Origin: Phytopythium helicoides
Taxonomy: Eukaryota; Oomycota; Peronosporomycetes; Pythiales; Pythiaceae
NCBI GenBank assembly: GCA_024867545.1
Contig: JANFNE010000073.1
Coordinates: 186,001-250,000, forward strand
Direction: 5' to 3'
DNA: 64,000 bases
Positions 1 to 9,028 of the stretch are shown in pieces (position 1 is the first letter of the stretch; every line of letters begins with the position of its first letter). The notes under the pieces are model-generated. The model was not told the origin of the DNA. It did not search any database and worked only from the letters and a program-made list of their open reading frames with translations. The translations under genes and the position numbers were made by a program.

Positions 1-730
1 TCATGGCCCCCGCGATGCCGGCAGCGTCGGCATTCGGGTCGTTTGCTGGTGAGGGCCGTAGCGGATCGCTCTCCTCCATGAGCTCGTGGACAAACTCGCG
101 CACGTTTTGGCTCCTGGCCGTGTTAGCGTTCACCTCGAGGTCGTGCTTGAGCGTCCTCTCCCACTGCTTGGAGGACGCGCGCGCCGTGAACTTTTTGTCT
201 CCGCTGAGCTGTCCACCGTACTCGAAGGAGGCCGGGTACATGGCCGTGGAGAGCGCGCGCGAGTCGAAGGAGCCATAGACCGCGGGCTTGCGCAGCGTCA
301 TGACGATGGGGAAGGCGCTGTGGCGCAGGCAGGCGAGGAAGGCGTCCCTGGGCAGCCTGGCCTTGCGCCTGCTGAAGTTGAGCGCGATGACGACGTCTCC
401 GCGCTCGATCTGCTCGCGGCCGTCCTCCTCGTCCTGCGCCTTGGGGCCTCGCTCTCGGCCGTTGCGCCGGCCGCCGTGCGCCTGGATTGAGCTCACCTCC
501 CACGTGCCGTAGAGCTGCGAGCTGGGCACGAGGCCCACGCCGAGCGGTCGCCGCCGGAACCACACGTTGTACTCTCCGTCAAAGCCGCTGGCCACGTACG
601 GCGGCTCCTCACCGCTCTGCTCCACGTCGTCGGCGCCCTCCGACCTCGGTATGTGCGTCGGCGGCGCGGCGGCCGCCTCGGCCCCGCCGAGCTCCAGGAA
701 GCTCTGCAGCAGTCCGCGCACGACGCTCAT
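1..730 (-). CDS. PDZ-like domain protein, C-terminus beyond the window
   Basis: The minus strand is open from an ATG at 730 to the left edge (243 codons, no stop seen), so the gene is partial at its 3' end. Residues about 45-150 read like a PDZ domain: a Trp/Phe-containing first strand, the carboxylate-loop-like PLGVGLVP at about residue 62, a later ERGDVVIALN of the kind that ends the PDZ core (GD-x-I/V-x-x-x-N), and a closing PIVMTLRKP strand. Such domains bind short peptides; no enzyme domain is visible in the part present. An acidic, Gly/Arg-rich insertion sits inside the domain. The same frame is also open upstream of 730, so the true start may lie further right or in another exon. PDZ-like is a motif-level call. 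Confidence 0.6.
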   Translation of the reverse strand, partial: MSVVRGLLQSFLELGGAEAAAAPPTHIPRSEGADDVEQSGEEPPYVASGFDGEYNVWFRRRPLGVGLVPSSQLYGTWEVSSIQAHGGRRNGRERGPKAQDEEDGREQIERGDVVIALNFSRRKARLPRDAFLACLRHSAFPIVMTLRKPAVYGSFDSRALSTAMYPASFEYGGQLSGDKKFTARASSKQWERTLKHDLEVNANTARSQNVREFVHELMEESDPLRPSPANDPNADAAGIAGAM

Positions 731-991
731 GGGGTCCAACTGATGGCTCGGGGGCTCTCGCTTGCGGTTCAAGGCGAAAAGTGTAGTGGAACGCCGCGGG
801 GGAGGGGCGCGCGCCAGCTTCAAGCTGCGTCTGTGCGGCCGAACAACACGAGGAGACTGACCGTTGACACCGTCGACGAGACACGAACGCTTCTTTACGG
901 TATGCGATACAAGTGCGTCTGGGGACTTCAAGGACGTCAGTGGATCAGGCACGAGGAGCGGCAAGCAGGTGGCTCGCGTGGCTCACGTCCG
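731..991. other. Intergenic stretch between PDZ-like gene and transposon debris
   Basis: I see no convincing gene. It should hold the promoter and 5' leader, and possibly more 5' coding sequence, of the minus-strand gene to its left. Confidence 0.4.
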
Positions 992-1128
992 CGAGCATCC
1001 ACGTAATGGCGACCGCAAGTGGGTCATCTGTGCTAACGAAGCTGGCACCAACCCTGCGGTCTTTCTGTCGGAGTGCACGCGCTCTACAGCTGACGCCTTC
1101 TCGTCCAAGCGCGTGAGGGGTTGCTGGA
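992..1128. repeat. Dispersed repeat, left piece of copy A (interrupted by hAT)
   Basis: This piece closely matches 4414-4555, for example the shared words CGCAAGTGGGTCATCTGTGC and CTACAGC(T/A)GA(C/T)GCCTTCTC. Joined to 2328-2398 it makes a copy collinear with 4414-4625, so the hAT element between the two pieces is a later insertion. The right piece overlaps the 3' end of a PIF/Harbinger transposase frame, so the repeat is probably the end of that element. Confidence 0.75.
1121..1128. repeat. hAT target-site duplication, left copy
   Basis: The 8-mer TTGCTGGA here is repeated at 2328-2335. Removing everything from 1129 to 2335 restores collinearity with the uninterrupted repeat copy at 4414-4625, which has ATGCTGGA once at this point. 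Eight base pairs is the target duplication length of hAT elements. Confidence 0.8.
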
Positions 1129-2327
1129 CAGGCTTCACCCTCGTGGAGGTGCTCGAAAAAAATATAGTTGAGAGGTGCAATATTACCCAGTTGATTAACA
1201 TGGATGCTTTCGTGACTCGTGAGGCGGCAGCTCAAAATGGAGAAACAGATCGCAACTCACTCGATGTATCCAATTCCAAACCCGAAGGAAGCGGACATTG
1301 GTCACAGGAAGTGGCCTTAGTCCTAATGAATGATAACCCAAATGGAACTCGCAAAAAAAAAAAGCAACGAATACTGCAATATTTCACAAAGACTACGAGC
1401 AGCTTATGGACTCTGAAGGGGTGTCTGTCTTTGTAGTCGAGCGGGCACTCCAATTGTATCGGTCTCTTCAGTGGATTACTTACCTCTCAATTTTTGCGAA
1501 GACCAAAGAACGTGAACGTGCGTTGATATACCTACACAACACTAATGCATGCTAAATCTTTCTTTCTGGTAGAGCAGGCGATTGGAGAGGTACTTCCACA
1601 GAGAGTTGGACTAGTTTTTGACGCGTGGTCATTTAATTCTGAGCACTACGTCAATATGTTTGTCTGCATGTCACACGATGGCAAACGAGAAGATGCTTTG
1701 CTTGGAATCGCTCTGCTACTTAACAGTAAAGATGACGATCTTACTGCATCCTGCCATGTAAAGTTCATCGAATTCATGTTAAGTCTATTCAATCGCAACA
1801 AAACGCATTTCTTGTATGTTGTCGGTCTGAATGTTCCCCTTATCGGATGTGGAAGTCATTGATTGAATTTAACAGTACAAAAGAATCTAGAGGCGTCGCT
1901 GAGCAAAATTCACAATCTGATAGTCAAGATAAAGCACTCTTCTTACGATTCTCACACTCTCAAATAAAGTTGTGGTTTTTCCCCGGTGCTTGGACAGTGT
2001 TGCGAAAGCTGTGATGACTTTTTAGCTCCAAACAATGCACCCACAAATACCAGAAGCTATGCTGTTTCTACGTTTTAATCATCCATTTTGGTCCGTTAAG
2101 AAGGTAGCAGAGGCTCTTCAAATGATTGTGGCAGAATATTTGTGGGCTCCCAATGACGAGAATACACAAGAGGAGAGCAAGTCCGGGCAAAACGGTGATA
2201 GCAATGATGAGGACGATGCATTTGGCTGGATGGCAGAATAAATATACCTCGGACGGGCCAAAATGAATATATTCTTCGAGAATATCATATTTTGTATTTT
2301 CACTATTCTTTTTTTTTTCGTGGTCTG
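1129..2327 (+). mobile_element. Non-autonomous or decayed hAT-like transposon (1.2 kb)
   Basis: The element starts CAGGCTTCAC and, read from the other end, CAGACCACGA. The CAG(G/A)C termini are poor inverted repeats, but CA/CAG ends are usual in hAT elements. It is bounded by an exact 8-bp direct repeat. Inside is a broken plus-strand hAT transposase-like frame (1545-2241). It interrupts the PIF/Harbinger-associated repeat, so it is the younger insertion. At 1.2 kb it is too short to encode a full hAT transposase, so any mobility would need a transposase from elsewhere. Confidence 0.75.
1545..2241 (+). pseudogene. hAT-family transposase fragment, disrupted
   Basis: The first open piece (1545-1862) reads like the catalytic region of hAT transposases: VGLVFDAWSFNSEHYVNMF, then a hydrophobic VPLIGCGSH near its end, where intact relatives continue into an R-L-N-L helix. 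Here a TGA stop (1860-1862) sits where an Arg codon is expected and the frame resumes as LNLTVQKNLEASLSK until a TAA at 1965. A CGA-to-TGA change would explain the stop. About a dozen residues also seem missing between the VVG and VPLIGC strands. A later frame (2035-2241) has an AMLFLRFNHPFW piece compatible with the C-terminal dimerisation region and an acidic tail. It is clearly non-functional. The family call rests on motif recall supported by the 8-bp target duplication. Confidence 0.7.
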
Positions 2328-2335
2328 TTGCTGGA
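2328..2335. repeat. hAT target-site duplication, right copy
   Basis: Second TTGCTGGA, immediately outside the right end of the hAT-like element; partner at 1121-1128. Confidence 0.8.
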
Positions 2336-2398
2336 AGAGGCGGTCACACTCGCGGGCCTTCGCTGCACGAGATGCCATGCTCACTGCGTGTGAAAACT
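2328..2398. repeat. Dispersed repeat, right piece of copy A
   Basis: Matches 4556-4625: both share GCTGGAAGAGG, then a CTCGC...TCCGCTGCACGAG-like stretch and CACTGCGTGTGAAA. It overlaps the 3' end of the transposase frame on the minus strand, so the repeat family is probably the end of a PIF/Harbinger element. Confidence 0.75.
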
Positions 2399-2800
2399 TG
2401 GAGGTAGCACGCAGCATAGGTGGCCTCCTTGACAAACTGCAAGGAGCACTCGATGACACGATCCAGCACCCGAAATTGGCACCGCATCACTCCAAAAAGC
2501 CTCTCGACGACATTGCGAGCCTTCGAGTGCCAGTGGTTGAACAGCTCCTCGGCTGTGCGCGGCCGCATGTCCGGGTCGTTGGCCTGCTCGGAGAGGTCGT
2601 AGCGCTGGCTGCGAAATGGCGTGAGCACGCGCTCACTCAGCGCATACCCCGCATCGGCGAGCACGAAGAAGTTCGGGGGGATCTGCTCCTCGAGCCTGCT
2701 GGTTGTGTTGTGTGATCTCCCAGGGAAGTCTTTTTTTTTCGCATCGCGATTGACTATAGAACACCCAATACATAAATCGCTGTTTCGCTTGTATCAGCCG
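2344..2800 (-). pseudogene. PIF/Harbinger DDE transposase, C-terminal remnant
   Basis: The minus strand encodes the second half of a DDE_Tnp_4-type (PIF/Harbinger) endonuclease: DFPGRSHNTTSRLEEQIPP, then FVLADAGYALSERVLTPFR with the second catalytic Asp in the A-D-A-G-Y motif, then FNHWHSKARNVVERLFGVM with the catalytic Glu in VVERLFG. Upstream of a run of nine A residues (2731-2739) the similarity continues in another frame as RFMYWVF, so a homopolymer frameshift separates the pieces. The region with the first catalytic Asp and the N-terminal helix-turn-helix is not found, so this copy is dead. The Myb/SANT-like ORF on the other strand at 3033 is the usual second protein of this superfamily. 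Confidence 0.8.
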
Positions 2801-2843
2801 AGGGGGTTTTGGTCGAAACACAACACCCCACACCACACCACTG

Positions 2844-2929
2844 TGTAGCCATTCCCCTTTTCTCGATGCGGATTGGCTTATGGAAGCGGACACTAGCCAA
2901 TCAGCATCGAGTAAGGGGGAATGACTACA
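2844..2929. repeat. Imperfect inverted repeat (about 36-bp arms, 13-bp loop)
   Basis: The arm 2844-2880 (TGTAGCCATTCCCCTTTT..., ending GATTGGCTTA) is the reverse complement of 2894-2929 with a few mismatches. It lies between the divergent transposase and Myb/SANT-like reading frames of the Harbinger remnant. It could be a binding palindrome in a shared promoter, or the fused ends of a small deleted element; I cannot tell which. Confidence 0.65.
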
Positions 2930-3032
2930 TAAATTTATTTGACCCCGTGCCGCGGGCCGCATAATGCCGACGTCGCGATGGAGCGGACAGATGAAGCAGC
3001 CCAGATAGAGCCTATCACCTCCCCATGCCTCT

Positions 3033-3722
3033 GTGGACGCGGACGTGGACATGGGTATGGACATGGAGGAGAAGGACGCGGAGGTACACTTCGACGCCCC
3101 AGCAGAGGACGCGGGACGCAGTGACCGTGCACCGCCAAGAGCAGGACGCCACTTGGCGGTCACGTGGTCGGACGATCTCGATCGCGTGCTGCTGGAGGCG
3201 AGGTCCGAGGCACGGCTCGCATCGACTGGATTGGGACAGCTGGCCCCAAACGCGTGGCTAGACATTGCTGACCAGGTTTCGAGCGCGTGTCGGGTGCCGC
3301 ATCCACCATACACTGGTACGTTGCCTGCTTATCTGCTTTATAATGCATTACGTCGACGCTGTTGTCCTCGTGAAGCTAGCGTGTGTAGGAGCAGGTACAT
3401 GCGCATTATGAAAGAATACGAGACTTTCATGTATCTACGCGACCGTAGTGGCTCTGGTGGCAACAGCATTAATCACCTGGTCACGTTCGATGACGCGGTG
3501 TGGGACACCATCGAGGCGGGGCAGCCGAACCAGTATAGAGAGTTCTACCGTCATTTTCGTGACGGCGGCAAGTTCGTGCACGAAGATATTTGTGGGGGAA
3601 TTTGTCCGCGCGAGAAAGCCACGGCAGTGAACACCGCGAGCGCTCTTCACGGTCGGCCGCAAGTAGCCAGTGTGACGGGCATACAGCACTTCAGCACGAG
3701 GAAGCATGCCACACAAAGGTAA
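3033..3722 (+). CDS. Myb/SANT-like DNA-binding protein of a PIF/Harbinger element
   Basis: A 229-residue open frame. After an acidic N-terminus, residues about 45-165 show a Myb/SANT-like fold of the kind that accompanies PIF/Harbinger transposases: VTWSDDLDRVLLEA (helix 1), NAWLDIADQV (helix 2), SRYMRIMKEYETFMYLRDRSG (helix 3 and the Ser-Gly turn), then FDDAVWDTIEAGQP and YREFYRHF. In the family this protein binds the element's ends and helps import the transposase. The middle insertion (PYTGTLPAYLLYNALRR...) may be a 60-bp intron, 3316-3375: GTACGT donor, AG acceptor, reading frame kept either way. The ORF diverges from the transposase remnant, with a palindrome between them. Confidence 0.6.
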   Translation: MDADVDMGMDMEEKDAEVHFDAPAEDAGRSDRAPPRAGRHLAVTWSDDLDRVLLEARSEARLASTGLGQLAPNAWLDIADQVSSACRVPHPPYTGTLPAYLLYNALRRRCCPREASVCRSRYMRIMKEYETFMYLRDRSGSGGNSINHLVTFDDAVWDTIEAGQPNQYREFYRHFRDGGKFVHEDICGGICPREKATAVNTASALHGRPQVASVTGIQHFSTRKHATQR

Positions 3723-4081
3723 CTTGCTTTTAGTATAGGTTAGGAAGCTAACCAAATACACGTGTGCCTTTCGAGGCAAATTGGAGACTGTATTAATGTA
3801 TGCATTAGGGTGTTTATGAAATGGGTGGTTCCTAAAACACGTAACGCAAAACTACTTGACTAAAGTATGCAAGGCTCATGAAAGTCACTCAACCTCTCGG
3901 CTCGTACCTAGCCGGAGGGCAATGGGTACATAGCCCGGTGTAGCCATGTTACACCGCAACCTACCCGTGTAACCCCGTTACAAACAGTGCTTCAGACCTC
4001 GACGACAGTATAATACACAGCACAAGAATGGATCCTGGAAGGTCTGAATGCTCGACCAGCTCCCCCGATTGATGATGGTAG
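3723..4081. other. Intergenic, no gene recognised
   Basis: A/T-richer than its flanks and without a convincing frame. A small hairpin, GGTGTA...TACACC, lies around 3940-3955. It may be the flank of the Harbinger remnant. Confidence 0.4.
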
Positions 4082-4843
4082 GCGTATTACCCAGCCAACT
4101 TCGTCCTCAAAGGACGGCAGATCCGAATCCGTGACGGTAAGGTCAGGAAAGTCGTCCTCGGATCTAGGGCTGAAGTGGAGGCGTGGCTTGCCGACAAGGC
4201 AAAGTATCACTGTTGTATTGCTAACTCTTCAAGCGAACACAGCGCCAGCACCAGCACTAGCACCAGCAGCGCTGACAAGAGCAGCTTCGGCCACCCCGGC
4301 AGCCCCGAATCACAAGAATTGTTGGAAGCATTGGGTCTTTTTCTGGAAGATTCCGGGTCTGGATCCGATGTCTCAGTGCATTTTGCCGTGGAGCTCACTC
4401 TTTTTTTTCGGAGCGAGCATCGACGTAACGGCAACCGCAAGTGGGTCATCTGTGCTAGCGAAGCTGGCGCCGCAAACGCTGTGGACCTTTTGGCCGAGTG
4501 CACGCGCTCTACAGCAGATGCCTTCTCGTCCAAGCGCCAAGAGACCGCAAGGGGATGCTGGAAGAGGAGGCCCCGCTCGCAGATCTCCGCTGCACGAGTT
4601 GCCATGTTCACTGCGTGTGAAAGCGCCCGTTCCTTCGACCAACGAGTCCATGGGGCGGATCTCTCTGCGAGATTCAAGAGCCCTGCGTCAGGAGGCAGCG
4701 ACGCGCGTCCTCTCCGCGCCAGTCGAACTCCGCGACGCGTCGTGAGCCTCGCCGCATCCAGTCGACGCGTACGGTATGCACTCGCTAGCGGCCGGCCACT
4801 CATCACTGCCGACGTCAACTTTGAAGCGCTCGTCGCACAGTGA
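4082..4843 (+). CDS. Unrecognised open frame, possible internal exon
   Basis: After a splice-acceptor-like GATGGTAG (ending 4081) the plus strand stays open for 253 codons to a TGA at 4841-4843. The first about 45 residues look protein-like (AYYPANFVLKGRQIRIRDGK, then RKVVLGSRAEVEAWLADK), followed by a Ser-rich linker. From 4414 the frame runs into the dispersed repeat, so the real exon may end near 4390. I do not recognise the family, and no start or upstream exon is assigned. It could be a relic. Confidence 0.25.
   Translation, partial: AYYPANFVLKGRQIRIRDGKVRKVVLGSRAEVEAWLADKAKYHCCIANSSSEHSASTSTSTSSADKSSFGHPGSPESQELLEALGLFLEDSGSGSDVSVHFAVELTLFFRSEHRRNGNRKWVICASEAGAANAVDLLAECTRSTADAFSSKRQETARGCWKRRPRSQISAARVAMFTACESARSFDQRVHGADLSARFKSPASGGSDARPLRASRTPRRVVSLAASSRRVRYALASGRPLITADVNFEALVAQ
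4414..4625. repeat. Dispersed repeat, uninterrupted copy B
   Basis: Collinear with 992-1128 plus 2328-2398. Because it lacks the hAT insertion it serves as the empty-site reference for that element. Flanking similarity stops at both ends; on the right it stops where copy A continues into the transposase coding frame. It may be a solo end of the same Harbinger family. Confidence 0.75.
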
Positions 4844-5025
4844 AAGGCCACCAAGCCGCATCGCTCGCTTCTCGCGGCCGGCGGTTCAGGACCGACCCAA
4901 GATTCGAAAAAGGCCGAACGGCAGGTCGCCAGGCGTCGCAAGGTATCTTTCGCGTTCTTCCGAAGCCCAAGGGCTCACAACGCAACTTCTCGCGTTGCCG
5001 CCAGCCGCCCAGCCACTCCGAGCGC

Positions 5026-6952
5026 ATGTCGACGCCTCCGACGGTCTCGCACTCGGCTGCGGCGCCGGCGGTGGAGCCCAAGCACAAGAGTCCGCGCGTG
5101 CGGCTGTCGCCAAATGTCGGGAGGCGTCGAGAGGCTGGGCACCAGCGCCAGCACGCCCGCCCCCACCCAGCGCGAGTGCTGCACATGGATTCGCTACCAA
5201 CGGCGAGTTCTGGGACTGCGAGGCGGCAACCCGAGCCGGAAGGCACGCCGAACGGCAAGAAGCCCATGCCACAGTGGCTCCACCGCGTCGCTATGGCCCG
5301 ATCCGCTCTCGACGCCAAGCGGAGGAAGGCGACGGAGCGAACGCACCTGCTGGACGGCAAGCCAGGACAAGAATCCGTCATCGAGAAGCTCGTGTACGGT
5401 GAGACGGACGCAGAAGCTCTCGTCGGGTTCAACAGAGAGCTCGCGGCGACCGAGTTCCGACCGCTGTCCATACTGGCGGCTCAAATGGTGCGTTTCTGAG
5501 CTCTAATCTCTGTGTGTAAAACCGCTCACATGCACGCTGTGCTGGTTCATGGTGCAGCTCGTGTCCAACATGATCGATTTCTTCCCGGGATTCCTGAGTG
5601 GAGTGCTGACGGGCCACCTGAGCACGACGATGAGCAGCGAGTACATTGCCGCGCGCTCCCTCGCAGGCGTCTTCATGATGATCACCGGCTACACGGTCAA
5701 CATTGCGATCGGCGCAGCCATGGATACACTTTGTGCACAAGCCTACGGCGCTGGAAAGCTGCGCGAGATGGGAATCTTCTTCCAGACAGGCTTGCTGCTC
5801 TTTGCTGGCTGCTTCGTACCCGTGTCGCTTGTGAGCTACTTTTGCGTCGACATCCTCGAGCTACTTGGGCAGCGCCGTGAGATCGCGCAACTGGTGTATC
5901 GACTTGTCTTGTACGTTCTTCCCAGTCTCCCGTTCAGTATCGTCAATTCGCTGCTGTGCAAAATCCTTCAAGGCCAAAACATCATCAAGCCCATGGTGTA
6001 CGCCGGTATTGTAGCGAACGTCGTGCATGGAGTGCTCATCTATGTCTTCATGTTCCAAACGTCGGTGGGATATGCCGGGAGCTCGCTCGCCAACTCGGCG
6101 CTCGTCGCATGCTACACGCTGACACTTGCCATCTACTTTTGCCGCAGTCATTTGTATCAGCGTGAATGGCCCGGTTGGCGACTACGCGATGCGATCGCCC
6201 TGGTGCCCGAGTTTGTGCGCCTTGGATTCTCCGGGCTGTGCATGTTCATCTTCGAGTACTGGGGATTTGCAGCCGCGTCGCTGCTCGCAGGCTTGCTTCC
6301 CTATGCAGCTGTGGCTATTAGTGCCGACTCAACCTACTCCAGCTTTCGAGTGCTCTGCGCACAGTTCTATGGGACTATCTCCATCGCAGGTTCGGTTCGC
6401 GTTGGCAATGCGCTAGGTGCAAACGACCCTGAACGAGCGAAGACTGCAGCATTCCTTTCAGTCGGGCTCAGTGTCATCTGCGCACTTTTGACATCGATTG
6501 TGATGGTTGGGCTCCGTGGTATTTATCCGTTCGCGTATACAACCGACGCTGCTGTTGTGGCTGCGACCTCGCGCCTCATGCTTCTCACGTGCCCATTTCA
6601 GATTTTCTTCGGGATATCAGCCTCGGTGCAAGGCATCTTCCGCGGAAGCGGGTTGCAAGTGCTCGGAGCTCGGCTCAACTTTTTTTGCTTTCTCGCGTTG
6701 GCAATTCCCATGGGGTTGGTATTGGCTTTTCCTCTTGGTATGGGCCTCCTTGGGCTCTGGTTCGGGCTTTGCACGGGTTCGGTTGCTAGCGGAGGGTATT
6801 GCCTCTACTGGCTCCTCATTGCCGACTGGAACTCGATGGCTGCTGAAGCTCAGAAGCGCACTCGGGAGCCAGATGACCTGCGAGAAGACGATGCTGAGTC
6901 ACTAAAAGCTGAGCAAGAGTTGCGTGCTGGCGATGTTGCGAGCTACTGTTGA
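5026..6952 (+). CDS. MATE-family multidrug/solute transporter, two exons
   Basis: Exons 5026-5487 and 5558-6952 flank a 70-bp intron (GTGCGT...GTGCAG, phase 0), giving about 618 residues. The splice joins LSILAAQM to LVSNMIDFFPGF, restoring the first membrane helix. A hydrophilic, basic N-terminus of about 145 residues is followed by roughly 12 hydrophobic segments and an acidic C-terminal tail. Family signatures: MDTLCAQAYGAGK (about residue 208) and VRVGNALGANDPERAK (about residue 435). MATE proteins export cationic compounds in exchange for H+ or Na+ at the plasma or vacuolar membrane; the substrate cannot be told here. The start is the ATG at 5026, but the frame is open further upstream, so the N-terminus is uncertain. 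The gene converges on the next one, with stop codons about 134 bp apart. Confidence 0.88.
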
Positions 6953-7086
6953 GGATGTCGTCGCGCGTGTGGTGTGGCCTATACTAACTTTATATTATCG
7001 GTTTTCTTTCATGTGTGTGATCGAGCTAAGACTGCTTTCAACACAGCTTTAGCTTCGAACTTGCGATCATATCGATGTATTTGTTT

Positions 7087-8520
7087 TCAGGAGAACCCGC
7101 CAGTGCGTACACGTGCTCCGGAGTCATCTCTGATGACTAAGATATTGGATCTTTCCCCGTCCTGGTTTCGATCAACTCGCTGCTGAGTGGAAGTTTTTGG
7201 CTTGACCATTTGATTGCTGTTCTTTAGTGCAGATAACAGACCCGTCGTCTTTGTTCCAGCTGGTAGTCCATCTTCAAGAACTTTCCACGCGTGAAGCCTA
7301 GCATGCGTCCGTGTTGGCATTGTGGGCTTAGAATCTCGGCCGATGAACGATTCATTTGTCACGGGATCGTATCCGTGAACGTAAGCTTGCGTATTTCGCT
7401 CGTGTGCATATCGATTCAAGCATAACTCGTTGTCTCGTTCCTGCCGCAGCTCCCCTTCAGCTCGCATTCGCCGTTCGAAAGCTGTCTTTTGGATCTTGTT
7501 CAGCGCCCGTTGCCCATGTTTGTTCGCGCTTGCAAGCTTCTCGGAGTTTATCACGCTCTGGTTCACGATGTTATACAGTCGGCCTTCTGAAAACTGCTCG
7601 CGCGGCGGCAAACTGAGTACGCGGTCTTTCCCATGCACCTGCTGCGCTTCTTCTCTTGCGCGCAAAAAGGTGTCTTCCTTTTCGCCATCGAAAAACGAGA
7701 TGCTCACTGGGTCGAAATCGTGGGTCCTGAAAAACTTTTGTGCAGCTTGCTGCTTGGCGCGAGCGGCCTCGGACTCCACGCGGTCCTCATGTCGATCGTG
7801 ATACCTAACACGACAAGATGTTGAGCTATGGACAGCACAATCGACCACGCGGATCTACTCACTTGTTGGTGAGAATGTTGAACTCCCGAGTCGGCCGCCG
7901 AGAAGCCGACCTGGCTGGCGTTGCAATTGAGCAATTTGGCTCTGATGTGAGATTGGTGATGATGTTGTAGCCAGCCGCATTCTTCTTGCGATTCGGATGC
8001 GGAGACGGCAAGCGATCGTGTGGGTCGTTTGCTCCCGGGTATGCTGGCGAGTGATTAACAATGTCGAACCGCTGGAGATTCCGCAACTGCTTGGCCTGTT
8101 GCCCTTACAATACTAAGTTCGCCTCCATGATTGGAGAGCAAAGGCAGCAATCTTACCCTGGCTTGTTCAAGACTGTGAGTCTGCTTGGAGTGCTCCTCGC
8201 GCTGTTTGGATAGCTCACGCTCTGCTTCTCGGAACTTGCCGAGCACGAGGTCGTATTCTCGCTCCTGTCTTGACATTTCGTATCGCGTGACGTACTTGAC
8301 CGGTGTTTGCTGCTCGGGTAGCCATGGAAGGACAGACTTGGCCGCCTAGAGCATGCATTGATAACATTCATGAGGTGTTGAAGGTTCGCACGCATTTCAT
8401 TGAACCACGTACCTCGTACGCCTTAATCTCCTCCGCCCACGGCCGACCTATTGTCACCATGCCACTCGAAGGCGTCAGCTCAGCCTTCATGGTCGGGTTC
8501 TTGTCGACAGATGCGCTCAT
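7087..8520 (-). CDS. Conserved protein of unknown function, four exons, repeated NIxN-type motif
   Basis: Exons on the minus strand: 8520-8413, 8345-8157, 8095-7863 and 7804-7087. The introns of 67, 61 and 58 bp all have GT and AG ends (donors GTACGT, GTAAGA, GTGAGT), and the phases join cleanly to 415 codons. The start is the ATG at 8520. The product is soluble, highly charged and mostly helical, with no signal peptide or membrane segment. A short motif recurs four times: FDIVNH, YNIITN, FNILTN and YNIVNQ, each after an aromatic residue, which suggests a peptide repeat that docks on a partner. Later segments include QQAAQKFFRTHDFDPV and FERRMRAEGELRQERDNELC. I do not recognise a named family. 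The clean gene structure argues for a real, expressed host gene. Confidence 0.82.
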
Positions 8521-8760
8521 TGTTCTGAAAGTTGGGGGCCTAATTTTGGCATTCTAGGTCAGCCTGCACACGTCGCAGATGAGCCTGTACCCTAGTAACA
8601 TGTCACACATTTTGATGAAATATTGTTTGAAAAAAACTTTCGGATGTGAAGGTTTTGTATCCACTCATTGCTTTTGTTTTGCAAAGGCATTTTGCAGTCG
8701 CGTTTCTTTACAAAAATCCACTTTCATTAGTGGTGGAGAAAAGTAAAAAAAAAAAAAAAA
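8521..8760. other. Intergenic, ends in a 16-nt A run
   Basis: Upstream region of the four-exon gene. The A run at 8745-8760 abuts the left end of the MULE and is probably its target site, duplicated as A-rich flanks. Confidence 0.5.
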
Positions 8761-8813
8761 GGGAAAATCCCAAATAACGACCGTTTTCGAAAACTAATTC
8801 TAAAAGTCGGCCA
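8761..8813 (+). repeat. MULE left terminal inverted repeat
   Basis: Begins GGGAAAATCCCAAATAACGA and ends GTCGGCCAA. It pairs with 11665-11719 with only a few mismatches (for example AGAATTAG against ATAATTAG on the complement) and small differences in the outermost G/A tract. Confidence 0.9.
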
Positions 8814-9028
8814 ATAGAATATCCTAGTACCTTACGTGATCTGTATAGTAGCTGTAGCTTGAACGTAGCATACAACCCCAAGGTAACGTTACAACCGAAT
8901 GTATCGTATACTCAAAACATAGCTTGTATCTAGAACGTAGAGGGCAATCATATCGCTATTCATAGAGCCACGGGTGTTTTGGTGATATTCTGAGCAGTCG
9001 CTGAGTTGTCGGGAGGCCCAAACCACGC

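Noticed and set aside
123..563. 146-codon minus-strand ORF and overlapping plus-strand ORFs at the left edge
   Set aside because: They are off-frame shadows of the PDZ-like coding frame, which runs unbroken from 730 to the edge; the shadows are Arg/Ala/Pro-rich without domain character.
2118..2459. Minus-strand ORF spanning the hAT/Harbinger junction
   Set aside because: It bridges two unrelated elements across the insertion point and has no domain.
4207..4941. 244-codon minus-strand ORF opposite the unassigned exon and repeat
   Set aside because: GC-rich shadow spanning the repeat with no recognisable feature; the plus-strand frame has better protein character.
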